A stretch of DNA of 64,000 nt. It comes from Vulgatibacter incomptus. Its GTDB lineage: Bacteria > Myxococcota > Myxococcia > Myxococcales > Vulgatibacteraceae. Numbering within the stretch: position 1 is the stretch's first letter; every line of letters begins with the position of its first letter. The notes beneath the pieces were generated by a model. That model did no database searches. It had not been told where the DNA came from and worked only from the letters and a program-made list of their open reading frames with translations. A program made the position numbers and the translations under genes. The stretch is taken from the NCBI RefSeq assembly GCF_001263175.1, contig NZ_CP012332.1, positions 862,001-926,000 of the forward strand, written 5' to 3'. Positions 34,030 through 42,007 of the stretch are shown here, one piece after another.

Positions 34030-36264
34030 TTGGACGCGCGCCGCTACCTGGAAACCGTCGGATCGGAAGTGAAGGGCATCTTCGTGGAGAACCGCTCCAT
34101 CCTCTCCTTCGAGGAGTGGATGGACGCCTTCTTCCGCGATCCGGACCGCCACGCCCGCTCCTCGGCGCAGTATCTCCTCGACGCGATCGATCACTTCGGC
34201 TCCGACCTCGTGGACGGGCCGCAGGGGAAGGTCCGCCGCTTCCGCCTCTTCGACCGCCCCTTCGACGGCGGCCGGGGCAAGGTGTCGGGCCAGGAGGAGG
34301 CGCAGGGCGCCCTCTACCGGATCCTGGGCAACTTCGTGCAGGCGCGGCGGGCGAACAAGCTCGTGCTGCTCCACGGGCCGAACGGCTCCGCGAAGAGCTC
34401 GATCGTCGACGCCCTGGTCCGCGGCCTCGAGATCTACAGCCGCCAGAACGAGGGCGCGCTCTACCGGATCAACTGGGTCTTCCCCGCCGAGAAGCTGGGG
34501 AAGGGCTCCATCGGCTTCGGCGACAAGGCGGGGCCCGACGGAGAGCTCGCGACCTTCGCGCACCTCGAGCCCGAGCTCGTCGACGCGCGGATCCCGTGCG
34601 AGCTCAAGGATCACCCGCTCTTCCTCGTTCCTGGCAAAGAGCGAAGGAAGCTGGTCGAAGCGGGCGTCGTGCGGCGGGGCAGGACCGACTTCGTCCTCTC
34701 CGACTACATCGCGGAGGGCGAGCTCTGCCACAAGTGCCGCCAGATCTACTCGGGGCTCCTCGCCGCGTACAACGGGGACTATCTCCAGGTTCTTCGCCAC
34801 ATCCAGGTGGAGCGCTTCTTCGTGTCGCAGCGATACGTGAGCGGCGCGGTCACGGTAGAGCCCCAGCTCTCGGTGGACGCCTCCTACCTGCAGCTCACCG
34901 CCGACCGCTCGGCAGGGGCCCTGCCTCCCGCGCTTCAGAACCTGGACCTCTTCTCGCCCTTCGGGCCCCTCGTCTCGGCGAACCGCGGTCTGATCGAGTA
35001 CTCCGATCTGCTCAAACGGCAGCCCGAGTCCTACAAGTACCTGCTCGGGACCACGGAGACGGGCGTGCTGCCCCTCGAGCACTTCCTCCTCCACCTCGAC
35101 GAGGTGATGATCGCCACCTCCAACGAGAAGCACCTGGCGGCCTTCAAGCAGGCGCCGGACTTCGCGTCGTTCAAGGCGCGGGTCGAGCTGGTGCGGGTGC
35201 CGTACCTGCGGCAGGCGAGCGTCGAGCAGGCGATCTACGACGATCAGGTGACGCGGGCCTCGGTGGGTGGCAAGCACATCGCCCCCCACGCGACGAGGGT
35301 GGCGGCGCTCTGGGCGGTGCTCACCCGGCTGCGGCGGCCCGAGCCCGAGCGGCATCCGCCGGAGGTGCGGGACCTCGTCGAGGATCTCTCGCCGATGGAG
35401 AAGCTGCGCCTCTTCGACGACGGAAGGGCGCCGGATCGCCTCACCAGCGGCCAGGCGCGCGAGCTGCGCAAGGCGATCCCCGGCCTCTTCGCGGAGACGG
35501 AGGGCTCGCCTCGGTACGAGGGCGTCACCGGCGCCTCGGCCCGCGAGATCAAGACCGTGATCTTCAACGCGGCCCAGAACCCTGCGTACACCTGTCTGAC
35601 ACCGCTGGCGGTCCTCCAGGAGATCCGAGAGCTCTGCAAGGACCGCTCGGTATACGAGTTCCTCCAGATGGAGAGCTCCGACGGCTACCAGGACCCCGAG
35701 GGCTTCGTGGAGCTGGTGGAGGCCGAGTACCTCGATCAGATCGACGAGGAGATCCGGAGCTCGATGGGCCTGATCACCGAGGAGAGGTACCACGAGCTCT
35801 TCGAGCGCTACGTGGTGGCGGTCTCACACTGGGTGAAGGGCGAGAAGCTCCGCAATCGGATCACCGGCGAGTACGAGTGGCCGGACGAGGCCCGGATGGT
35901 GGAGCTAGAGGACATCGTGAAGCCGGATGGAGAGGACCGCGGCCCCTTCCGCCGCGCGCTGATCTCCGCCGTCGGCGCCTGGCGCCTGGATCACCCCGGC
36001 AGCGGGGAGGTCGAGTACGCGAAGATCTTCCCGGACCTCTTCCGGCGGATGCGCGACCACTTCTTCGAGGAGCGCAAGCGCACCCTGAGGCGGAACAAGG
36101 AGAACGTGCTCCGCTACCTGGCCGAGGACGAGCGGGACAGCCTGCTGCCGAAGGATCGCGAGACGGTGGAGGCCTCGCTCCGCCGGCTCCGCGAGAGCTA
36201 CGGCTACTGCGAGCACTGCGCCAAGGACGCGATCGCCCACCTGATGCACGCTCGCTACGCCTAG
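34030..36264 (+). CDS. prkA: PrkA-type AAA+ serine protein kinase
   Basis: 744 residues from TTG 34030 (GGGAG just upstream); the frame is open to 33997 without added support. PrkA/YeaG proteins have an N-terminal AAA+ ATPase core and a C-terminal PrkA kinase-like domain. The Walker A loop reads LLHGPNGSAKSS (residues 113-124), followed by the family stretch EGALYRINWVFPAEKLGKGS, a CxxC pair in GELCHKCRQIYSGLL, and the Walker B/sensor region LEHFLLHLDEVMIATSNEKH. PrkA acts in starvation and spore programmes in other bacteria. It normally sits beside yeaH and spoVR; neither is in the window. Length is about 100 residues above E. coli YeaG. Confidence 0.9.
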   Translation: MDARRYLETVGSEVKGIFVENRSILSFEEWMDAFFRDPDRHARSSAQYLLDAIDHFGSDLVDGPQGKVRRFRLFDRPFDGGRGKVSGQEEAQGALYRILGNFVQARRANKLVLLHGPNGSAKSSIVDALVRGLEIYSRQNEGALYRINWVFPAEKLGKGSIGFGDKAGPDGELATFAHLEPELVDARIPCELKDHPLFLVPGKERRKLVEAGVVRRGRTDFVLSDYIAEGELCHKCRQIYSGLLAAYNGDYLQVLRHIQVERFFVSQRYVSGAVTVEPQLSVDASYLQLTADRSAGALPPALQNLDLFSPFGPLVSANRGLIEYSDLLKRQPESYKYLLGTTETGVLPLEHFLLHLDEVMIATSNEKHLAAFKQAPDFASFKARVELVRVPYLRQASVEQAIYDDQVTRASVGGKHIAPHATRVAALWAVLTRLRRPEPERHPPEVRDLVEDLSPMEKLRLFDDGRAPDRLTSGQARELRKAIPGLFAETEGSPRYEGVTGASAREIKTVIFNAAQNPAYTCLTPLAVLQEIRELCKDRSVYEFLQMESSDGYQDPEGFVELVEAEYLDQIDEEIRSSMGLITEERYHELFERYVVAVSHWVKGEKLRNRITGEYEWPDEARMVELEDIVKPDGEDRGPFRRALISAVGAWRLDHPGSGEVEYAKIFPDLFRRMRDHFFEERKRTLRRNKENVLRYLAEDERDSLLPKDRETVEASLRRLRESYGYCEHCAKDAIAHLMHARYA

Positions 36265-36380
36265 CGACTCGCCTCGGGGCCAGGAAGGCCCGGGGCGGCG
36301 CCGCGGTTGTCGCGAGCACCCTTCATCCGGGGCGCCTCTCGAGGCGTCCTCCCAACGGCTTCGGATTGGAGACCCACCGC

Positions 36381-37244
36381 ATGAAGCGTCGCTTCGCCTT
36401 TCCACCGCTCGCGCTGGCGTTCCTCGTCGGGAGCGGGCTCCTCGCCTTCTGGGGCGCGACCACCGGTGCGGCGCGGGAGTCGGCCGGGTCGGCGGACGAG
36501 AGAGCAGGCCAGCGGGCGATCGCCGATACGCGCGGCCGCTCAGCCGCGATCAAGGACGTCCTGCCCTCGAGCGTCCGTGTCGCAGTCGAGCTGGAAGGCA
36601 AGCCGGCGCGGAGCGCGAGCGGCGTGGTGATCGGCTCGTCCGGGAGCGGGAAGGAGAAGGTCGGCTACGTGATCACCAACGCCCACGTGGCCGCCGCCGC
36701 CAAGGAGCAGGCGCCGAAGTTCGAGATCCTCGTCGACCGCAAGGGCAAGCCGACGGCTCGCCTGGCGGCCAAGGTGATCGCGCTGGGGCAGGTCCCGGAC
36801 GTGGATCTGGCGGTGCTGGAGGTCCCCGGCCTGGACGCCGCCCCCGCGCGATTCGCGGCGGACGACAGCCTCGAGCTCGGCGACGACGTGATCGCGATCG
36901 GCGCGCCCTTCGGCAAGGGGCTCTCCGTCTCCAGCGGGATCGTCAGCCAGCTCGACCTCGACGACGCGGGGATCGCCACGGGCTTCAAGACCGACGCTCC
37001 CATCGGTTACGGCGCGTCGGGCGGCGGAATCTTTCGTGTGTCCGACGGCGCCCTGCTCGCCGTGGTCGAAGGCTACCGGACGGTGAAGGTCTCCTTCCCC
37101 GTTGCGGAGCACGAATACTCCTTCGACATGCCGATGCCGGGCGAGACCTTCGCCGCGCCCGTCGCGAAGGTCCGGGCCTTCCTCCGAGACCATGGCCTGG
37201 GCCATCTGGCTGGGCCTCGGCCGGCCCACGCGACGGCTCCCTAA
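36381..37244 (+). CDS. Trypsin-like serine protease, exported
   Basis: 287 residues from ATG 36381. Signal peptide or N-terminal anchor at residues 8-32 (PPLALAFLVGSGLLAFWGAT). The DegP-like protease fold has a complete catalytic triad: His102 in VITNAHVA, Asp142 in VPDVDLAVLEV and Ser213 in GYGASGGGIF. No PDZ domain follows; the protein ends with a short basic tail. It therefore resembles single-domain S1C proteases. Its stop codon overlaps by four bases the 3' end of the convergent lipoprotein gene. The target is unknown. Confidence 0.85.
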   Translation: MKRRFAFPPLALAFLVGSGLLAFWGATTGAARESAGSADERAGQRAIADTRGRSAAIKDVLPSSVRVAVELEGKPARSASGVVIGSSGSGKEKVGYVITNAHVAAAAKEQAPKFEILVDRKGKPTARLAAKVIALGQVPDVDLAVLEVPGLDAAPARFAADDSLELGDDVIAIGAPFGKGLSVSSGIVSQLDLDDAGIATGFKTDAPIGYGASGGGIFRVSDGALLAVVEGYRTVKVSFPVAEHEYSFDMPMPGETFAAPVAKVRAFLRDHGLGHLAGPRPAHATAP

Positions 37245-37723
37245 CGACTCTCGCGCCAGCCGACCTTTCCCGGCGTGGCGTCGATCCGGACCGCGACCGG
37301 ATAGTCGGGGCGCGCCAGGTAGGTGGCCCTCACGTCGGTGCCCGGCTGGATCTCCCGCAGGCCCACCCGGGTGTCGCCGATGTAGAGCTCGGTGCCCGGG
37401 ACGATCTGCAGCGTGAGGAGCCCGCCGTCTGTGGCGATCACCACGCTCGACACCGCGTTTCCCACGAGCTTGCCGGCGATCGGTCTCGCGCCGTCCGCCG
37501 GTGAGGTCAGGCCGGCCTCGTTCGGCGTGCGCCCGGGGTTCTCCAGGGAGCCCGGGGAAGGCCCGATCGACTCGTAGGTGCGGCCGGCGGACTGCTGCTC
37601 GCGCCCGGGCGCCGGAAAGGACTGGCGGTGTCCGACGTCGGGCTTGCTGCTGCTGGGGACGTCGGGAAAGCTGCACGACGCGAGGAGGAGGGTGAGGACG
37701 CCCACGATCCGGCGATGCTTCAT
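37241..37723 (-). CDS. Lipoprotein with a DUF5666-like domain (first paralogue)
   Basis: 160 residues. Signal with lipobox LLASC (Cys at about 17), then a low-complexity linker rich in Ser, Pro and Gly (residues 20-80). The C-terminal 80 residues form a small beta domain: SSVVIATDGGLLTLQIVPGT, then VGLREIQPGTDVRATY and YPVAVRIDA. The upstream gene codes for a protein with the same strand pattern, so the two are probably tandem duplicates. The start overlaps the upstream stop (ATGA), showing cotranslation. The role is unknown; the domain resembles OB-like modules of the DUF5666 kind, which is recognised by pattern only. Confidence 0.6.
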   Translation of the reverse strand: MKHRRIVGVLTLLLASCSFPDVPSSSKPDVGHRQSFPAPGREQQSAGRTYESIGPSPGSLENPGRTPNEAGLTSPADGARPIAGKLVGNAVSSVVIATDGGLLTLQIVPGTELYIGDTRVGLREIQPGTDVRATYLARPDYPVAVRIDATPGKVGWRESR

Positions 37724-38163
37724 GGGGCGGCCCCTCCTTCGGGCACGGGCACAGGCGCGGCTTGCACCGGCTTCTTCTCCGGGGGCGAAGGCGGCGTCGG
37801 CGGCGTCTCGTCCCGCGGGATCTCGATCCAGCTCGCGAGTTTGCGGACTCCATCCAGCGAAAAGGAAGCGCGGACCAGCGCCCCCTCACGGAGATCCTTC
37901 AGTGCCGCCTTCGCGCCCGCGACGAAGAAGCTGGTGTCCGGGCTCGTGTGGAGGCGCACGTCTCCGCTCGACTGCTCGATCACCACGATGCCGGTCGAAG
38001 GGTCCACGTACTTCACCTTGCCCTCGATCTGGCGAAGGCCCAGCCCATCGATGTCGGCGACGGAGACCCGCCCCATCCCGTTGCTCCTGACCGCCCGTTC
38101 GCTGATCGAGAACCCGCAGCCCGACAGGGCCAGCACGGTCACCCACGCCATTGCCACCCGCAT
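37720..38163 (-). CDS. Lipoprotein with a DUF5666-like domain (second paralogue)
   Basis: 147 residues from ATG 38163, chosen because it begins a proper lipoprotein signal (MRVAMAWVTVLALSGC, Cys16). The domain at residues 45-115 follows the same pattern as the downstream gene: IEGKVKYVDPSTGIVVIEQ, DVRLHTSPDTSFFVAG, ALKDLREGALVRASF and KLASWIEI. The tail is Pro-rich (PTPPSPPEKKPVQAAP). The open frame extends to 38280, but that part lacks a ribosome site and would bury the signal. Both genes probably come from a promoter in the 161 bases shared with the divergent deaminase gene. Confidence 0.6.
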   Translation of the reverse strand: MRVAMAWVTVLALSGCGFSISERAVRSNGMGRVSVADIDGLGLRQIEGKVKYVDPSTGIVVIEQSSGDVRLHTSPDTSFFVAGAKAALKDLREGALVRASFSLDGVRKLASWIEIPRDETPPTPPSPPEKKPVQAAPVPVPEGGAAP

Positions 38164-38324
38164 TCCAGGCGCCCTCCCCACGAACAAGCTGGCGACGGTG
38201 GGCCCCGCTCGGCCACCCAGGCGGCCAAGGGTGCGCTCCTTTGCGACGCCAGCCGGGTAGGGCTGGTACCATCGGCCCAAGAAGGATCGCGCGGCGCTGC
38301 CTCGCCGGATCCGAAGGAGGAGAG

Positions 38325-38807
38325 ATGCACGTTCCCGAGAAGGCGCCCCGCGAGCGAGCGAGCTGGGACGAGTACTTCATGAACCTCGCGCGGGTGGTGG
38401 CGAGCCGGGCGACCTGCGACCGCAAGCACGTGGGCGCGGTGCTCGTGCGGGATCGGACCGTCCTCTCCACCGGCTACAACGGATCGATCCGCGGCCTGCC
38501 CCACTGCGACGAGGCGGGCCACATGATGGAGAACGGCCACTGTGTGGCCACGGTCCACGCCGAGGCCAACGCCATCGTGCAGGCCGCGAAGAACGGCGTC
38601 GCCATCGACGGCTCGACCATCTACACCACGGCGTCGCCGTGCTGGCCGTGCTTCAAGCTGATCGCCAACGCCGGCTGCTTGCGCATCGTCTTCGGGGAGT
38701 TCTACCGGGACGAGCGGATCTTCGAGTACGCGACGCGGCTCGGGATCGAGCTGGTCCCCCTCGATCTCCCGCCCGAGGCAGCCAAGCTCGCGACGCCCGT
38801 TCGCTAA
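38325..38807 (+). CDS. dCMP deaminase (cytidine/deoxycytidylate deaminase family)
   Basis: 160 residues from ATG 38325 with a strong AAGGAGGAGAG site. The zinc site is complete: His78-Ala-Glu80 in ATVHAEANAIV and Cys106/Cys109 in TASPCWPCF. The N-terminal SWDEYFMNLARVVASRATCDRK and the GYNGSIRGLPHCDE loop are typical of deoxycytidylate deaminases (ComEB/Dcd-like), which convert dCMP to dUMP for dTMP synthesis. The extra Cys/His around residues 60-73 (PHCDEAGHMMENGHC) fit the second zinc-binding loop of this family. Confidence 0.9.
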   Translation: MHVPEKAPRERASWDEYFMNLARVVASRATCDRKHVGAVLVRDRTVLSTGYNGSIRGLPHCDEAGHMMENGHCVATVHAEANAIVQAAKNGVAIDGSTIYTTASPCWPCFKLIANAGCLRIVFGEFYRDERIFEYATRLGIELVPLDLPPEAAKLATPVR

Positions 38808-38910
38808 TCGCTCGCTTCTTTGCCTGGGCATCCACCCGGCAGGTTGCGGGTTTTGCACATGCGTAGCTTGACCCCGTGTGCCCTGCTCTGGGGAGAGGGG
38901 GTGATCGGGC

Positions 38911-39324
38911 GTGGTCGAGACGGTCGTTGTCAGCAGCCAGAATCGCAAGGAAGGGCTCTGCGCCCTGATGGCGGAGTTCTTCCGGCTCGACGGCTGCAAG
39001 GACGTGCGGGCTGACGCTCCCGGCTACATGGCGCCGGAGAAGATCGTCGGCTCGCTGAAGGATCATGCGCCGGCGCTGACGTGCAGGCGAACGGACACCC
39101 GGGGTACGGCGGTGATCCTGGACACGGTCCTGGTGGAGGGCGGAGCGGTCGATCTCTCCGACGTGGTGAGTCGGCTCCAGCTCTTCTCGTCGGCCGTTCT
39201 GGCCATCGAGGGCGAGCTCCACCTGGTGGTCCCGCAGCGGGTGGGGGGCTGTGACGGGGAGGAGCTCACCCGGGCACTGCTCAAGCGCCTCGGGCTCCGG
39301 GCCAACCGGATCTGGTCGCTCTGA
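38911..39324 (+). CDS. Unknown small protein
   Basis: 137 residues from GTG 38911; no clear ribosome site. It is a soluble alpha/beta-looking protein: VVVSSQNRKEGLCALMAEF, then TAVILDTVLVEGGAVDLSDV, LAIEGELHLVVP and a C-terminal helix LTRALLKRLGLRANRIW. Five Cys residues are spread along the chain. No family is recognised and no signal peptide is seen. It lies alone between the deaminase and the intergenic repeat at 39390, so its neighbours say little. Confidence 0.5.
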   Translation: MVETVVVSSQNRKEGLCALMAEFFRLDGCKDVRADAPGYMAPEKIVGSLKDHAPALTCRRTDTRGTAVILDTVLVEGGAVDLSDVVSRLQLFSSAVLAIEGELHLVVPQRVGGCDGEELTRALLKRLGLRANRIWSL

Positions 39325-39389
39325 ACGGAGCGTCCGCGCCGTCGTGCAGATCTTCGCCGCCCCGATCATTCGGAGCGGCGATCGCGAAT

Positions 39390-39488
39390 GAAGAAATCGG
39401 TCCCGCGGATCCGCAGGACCGATTTCTTCAGCTCGCGCTACGCGCGAGAACGCGCCATTGCGTTTGCTTCGCCTTCGGCTCCGCTCAT
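39390..39488. repeat. Dispersed intergenic repeat, copy 1 (with long inverted repeat)
   Basis: A perfect 14-base inverted repeat (GAAGAAATCGGTCC, 39390-39403, pairing with 39416-39429) is followed by a second hairpin CTCGCGC/GCGCGAG (39432-39448) and a short tail. Most of this stretch, from AATCGGTCCCGCGG onward, recurs at 59064-59150. The gap separates the converging genes ending at 39324 and 39485, so it may also serve as a bidirectional terminator. Confidence 0.55.
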
Positions 39489-39841
39489 ACGTACTCGCGC
39501 ACCGTCGACAGGAGATGGTCGAGGTCGAAGGGCTTCTCCACCGCGGGGAGGCCAAGCTCGGAGGCGACCCGCTTGAGGTCGCGACCCGCGGAGATGAGCA
39601 CCACCGGTACGTCGAGCTTTCGACGGCGAAGCTCCTCGACCACCTGCCGTCCGTCCATCTCCGGCATCATCAGGTCGAGGATGAGGAGGCCGATCGGCTG
39701 CTCGGAGGCGATCCGAACGGCTTCTTCGCCAGAGGCCGCGCCAAATGCAGCGATGTCGTCGCCGAGGAGAATCTCGACGATCGCCTCTCGAATGTCGCGT
39801 TCGTCGTCGACGACGAGGACCGTTTTCTCTGCCAACTTCAT
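39485..39841 (-). CDS. Single-domain response regulator receiver
   Basis: 118 residues from ATG 39841 (a TTG at 39862 would add seven). Complete CheY-like receiver: acidic pair in VLVVDDERDI, phospho-acceptor Asp in LLILDLMMPEMDGR, Thr/Ser position in VVLISAGRD and the Lys in AVEKPFDLDHLL. No output domain, so it works by protein contact or phosphorelay. No kinase gene adjoins it; the propeller lipoprotein gene lies upstream on the same strand with 124 bases between. Its last codons run into the copy-1 repeat. Confidence 0.87.
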   Translation of the reverse strand: MKLAEKTVLVVDDERDIREAIVEILLGDDIAAFGAASGEEAVRIASEQPIGLLILDLMMPEMDGRQVVEELRRRKLDVPVVLISAGRDLKRVASELGLPAVEKPFDLDHLLSTVREYV

Positions 39842-39965
39842 CGTTTTCGCCGCTTTTTCCAAATGCGGCGCTTGAATAGCGGAAGCCGGTTCGCGCGTAA
39901 AGACGCGAAAGCGGCGAGCCCGGTGCCGCAGGGCCGGAGCGCTTCCGGGCCTCGCGGGGGGAGGC

Positions 39966-41036
39966 TCATGGACCTGAGTAGGAGGCGAGCCCGCCGTCGG
40001 TGGCGATCCAGAGGGTTCGCCCCCCGGCGGACGTCGGCTCGACCAGGAGACGGCGGATCCCGTCGCCGGGGAGGCCGGCGGTGGCGCTGTAGTAGGTGAA
40101 CGAACCGTCCGGTGCGCGACGTGCGATGCCGCCCCAGCTCGTGCCGAGCCAGACGCTCCCGTCCAGGTCGCAGGCGACGGCGGGAACGTGATCCTGGGGG
40201 AGAACCTCGTCGCGGGTCAGGTGGTCGGTCACGCTCCCGTCCGGCTCTACTCGGAACACGCCATTCCCCAGGGCCGAGACCCAGAGGTCTCCGTTCGAGC
40301 AGGCGCCGATCGCGACCACGTCGTCGTCGCTCTTGGCGACCAGCCGGGGAGCGGGCTCGAACGAACCGGCCAGGTTCGGGAGCTGGGGCGCGGCCAGATG
40401 CGAGAGGCCGATCCGGCCGCCGGTCCAGAGCTCGCCCCGGGAGTCGACTACGACCTCCCACGCCTCGACGGGATCGGGCAGCGGTCGGGTGGCGAGGATC
40501 GCGCCGCCGGCGTCCAGGGTGACGAGCTGGGCCCTCGAGGCCAGCACGGCGCCGCCGGCCTCGTCGAGCCGCTGGATCCGCGCGATCAGGCCGTCGAGGG
40601 GCAGCGCCTGGACGGTGATTCCGGTGGCTTCCCCCACCCGGACCAGGAACGGAGGGCCCGAGATCCAGCTCACCGCCGCGAGGCCCGGCCCCAGGGCGGC
40701 GACCGCTCGCGGCTGGGTGCGGGGAGCGCCGTCGGAGGCCCGAACCGCCAGGAAGAACTTGGAGCCGGCCGGTCGCACGAAGAGGCCGGAGCGGGCCGTC
40801 ACCCAGAGGTCGCCGCCTCGATCGATGGACACGTCGAGCACGTCCGTCGGGGCCCCGACCTCTGGGCCGAAGACGTCGACGGCCAGGGATTCCGGAGGCG
40901 CGTGGACCAGGGGAGGTGGGATATGGGGATCGGGTGGCTCGATGGGCTTGGGATCGACTCGGACGGGCGTCGATCCGCCGCTGCAGCCGAGCGCCAGACC
41001 GGTGAAGAGGAGAAGAAGCCGCGCGCGCAGGGGCAT
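39966..41036 (-). CDS. Lipoprotein with beta-propeller repeats
   Basis: 356 residues from ATG 41036 (GGGAGGG upstream). Lipobox LALGC (Cys at about 17), a Pro-rich linker (residues 20-60), then a propeller of about seven blades resembling two-component-regulator propellers: DVSIDRGGDLWVTARSGLFV, VVDSRGELWTGGRIGLSHL, ACSNGDLWVSALGNGVFRV, ACDLDGSVWLGTSWGGIARR and RTLWIATDGGLASY. Such propellers sense periplasmic ligands when fused to kinases; here the propeller stands alone on a lipid anchor. The receiver gene downstream on the same strand might be a partner. Confidence 0.75.
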   Translation of the reverse strand: MPLRARLLLLFTGLALGCSGGSTPVRVDPKPIEPPDPHIPPPLVHAPPESLAVDVFGPEVGAPTDVLDVSIDRGGDLWVTARSGLFVRPAGSKFFLAVRASDGAPRTQPRAVAALGPGLAAVSWISGPPFLVRVGEATGITVQALPLDGLIARIQRLDEAGGAVLASRAQLVTLDAGGAILATRPLPDPVEAWEVVVDSRGELWTGGRIGLSHLAAPQLPNLAGSFEPAPRLVAKSDDDVVAIGACSNGDLWVSALGNGVFRVEPDGSVTDHLTRDEVLPQDHVPAVACDLDGSVWLGTSWGGIARRAPDGSFTYYSATAGLPGDGIRRLLVEPTSAGGRTLWIATDGGLASYSGP

Positions 41037-41239
41037 GAACCCTCCCGGCCCCGCCCGCCAACCGGGCGGATGCCCGATTCCCCGCTGATCCACGACCCGT
41101 GCCATGAGCCCCCGCGGAGCCGGATGTGACCCACGCGAAGGGTGGGCGCTCTCCGCGCGCGGAGGCGGATGCGGCGGAGAGGACCGGTGCCGGCCATGCT
41201 CCGGAAAGTGGCTGCCGCGAGGTGGAAGCATCCGGCCCG

Positions 41240-41268
41240 TTGACTCCGACCCGGGGCGTCCCTAAGTC
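41240..41268 (+). promoter_or_regulatory. Predicted promoter of the kinase-NtrC operon
   Basis: TTGACT at 41240-41245, a 17-base spacer and TAAGTC at 41263-41268, 33 bases before the ATG at 41301. It is the main feature of the 264-base gap from 41037. Confidence 0.45.
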
Positions 41269-41300
41269 TGGGGGCAGACGATCAACCAGGAGCCTGGCCG

Positions 41301-41999
41301 ATGGGAGCCGTTGTCGGTCCGATCGCCCCGCGAGACGGGTCGGAGAGGTACGCGGCGGGCGATGTCGCCGACGAGCCCTTCGCTCGCCTCGGGGAAGCCG
41401 AGCGGGCTGCGCTCCTCGCGCGCCTCTCCGCCGGCCTCTCGCACGAGACGCGCAACTCGCTCAACTCCCTGGCCATTCACCTCGAGGTGCTGGCGGACAA
41501 GATCCGCGAGCCCGACGGCCGGATCCCGGCGGCGCTCGAGCGGAACCTGAAGGCCGCCCGGGCGCAGATCCGCCGCATGGACGAGCTGGTGCGCCGCTTC
41601 GCCGAGTTCGCCTCCGGTCGGCGCGAGGACGGCGAGGTCCACCAGCTCGCGCTCGACGCAGCCGAGCTCTGCGCCTTCCAGCTCCGCCGCGCAGGCACGA
41701 CGCTCTCGCTCGAGATTCCAGCCGGTCTCCGGGTCGGCGGGGAATCCGGCTTCGTGTGCCGGATCCTGGTGGAGGTCCTGCTGGCCTGCGCCGCCCCCGG
41801 GAGCCTTCGGCTGGAGGCCGCCCGCGAGGACGGAATCGTCTGGCTTGGCGTGGTCCTGGAAGCGGAGGATGATGTCGGCCCCCCGCTGGAGCTCCTCGCC
41901 TTGGCGGAGCGCCTCGGCGGCGGCCTCGATCGCCTGGAGGGCTCGGTCGAGCGATGGGCCATGCGGATCCCGCTCGGGGCGGGGATCGTCGGACGGTAG
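41301..41999 (+). CDS. Histidine-kinase-like protein with degraded ATPase half
   Basis: 232 residues from ATG 41301 (AGGAG upstream). The dimerisation/phospho-acceptor domain is clear: LSAGLSHETRNSLNSLAIHLEVLADKI puts the conserved His at residue 48, and helix 2 is AARAQIRRMDELVRRFAEF. The HATPase part (residues 110-230) is reduced: no N-box Asn, and no DxGxG or GxGL loop is readable, though LLALAERLGGGLDRLEGS sits where the G2 region and last strands would be. No membrane or sensor domain. It may act as a phosphatase, a phosphotransfer protein or a dead-kinase dimer partner. The NtrC-type gene starts 8 bases later, so the two form a pair. Confidence 0.75.
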   Translation: MGAVVGPIAPRDGSERYAAGDVADEPFARLGEAERAALLARLSAGLSHETRNSLNSLAIHLEVLADKIREPDGRIPAALERNLKAARAQIRRMDELVRRFAEFASGRREDGEVHQLALDAAELCAFQLRRAGTTLSLEIPAGLRVGGESGFVCRILVEVLLACAAPGSLRLEAAREDGIVWLGVVLEAEDDVGPPLELLALAERLGGGLDRLEGSVERWAMRIPLGAGIVGR

Positions 42000-42007
42000 G
42001 GAGCACC

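Noticed and set aside
33951-36380. Upstream extension of the serine protease frame through the prkA gene
   Set aside because: The extension is the shadow of PrkA in another frame; ATG 36381 starts a proper signal peptide.
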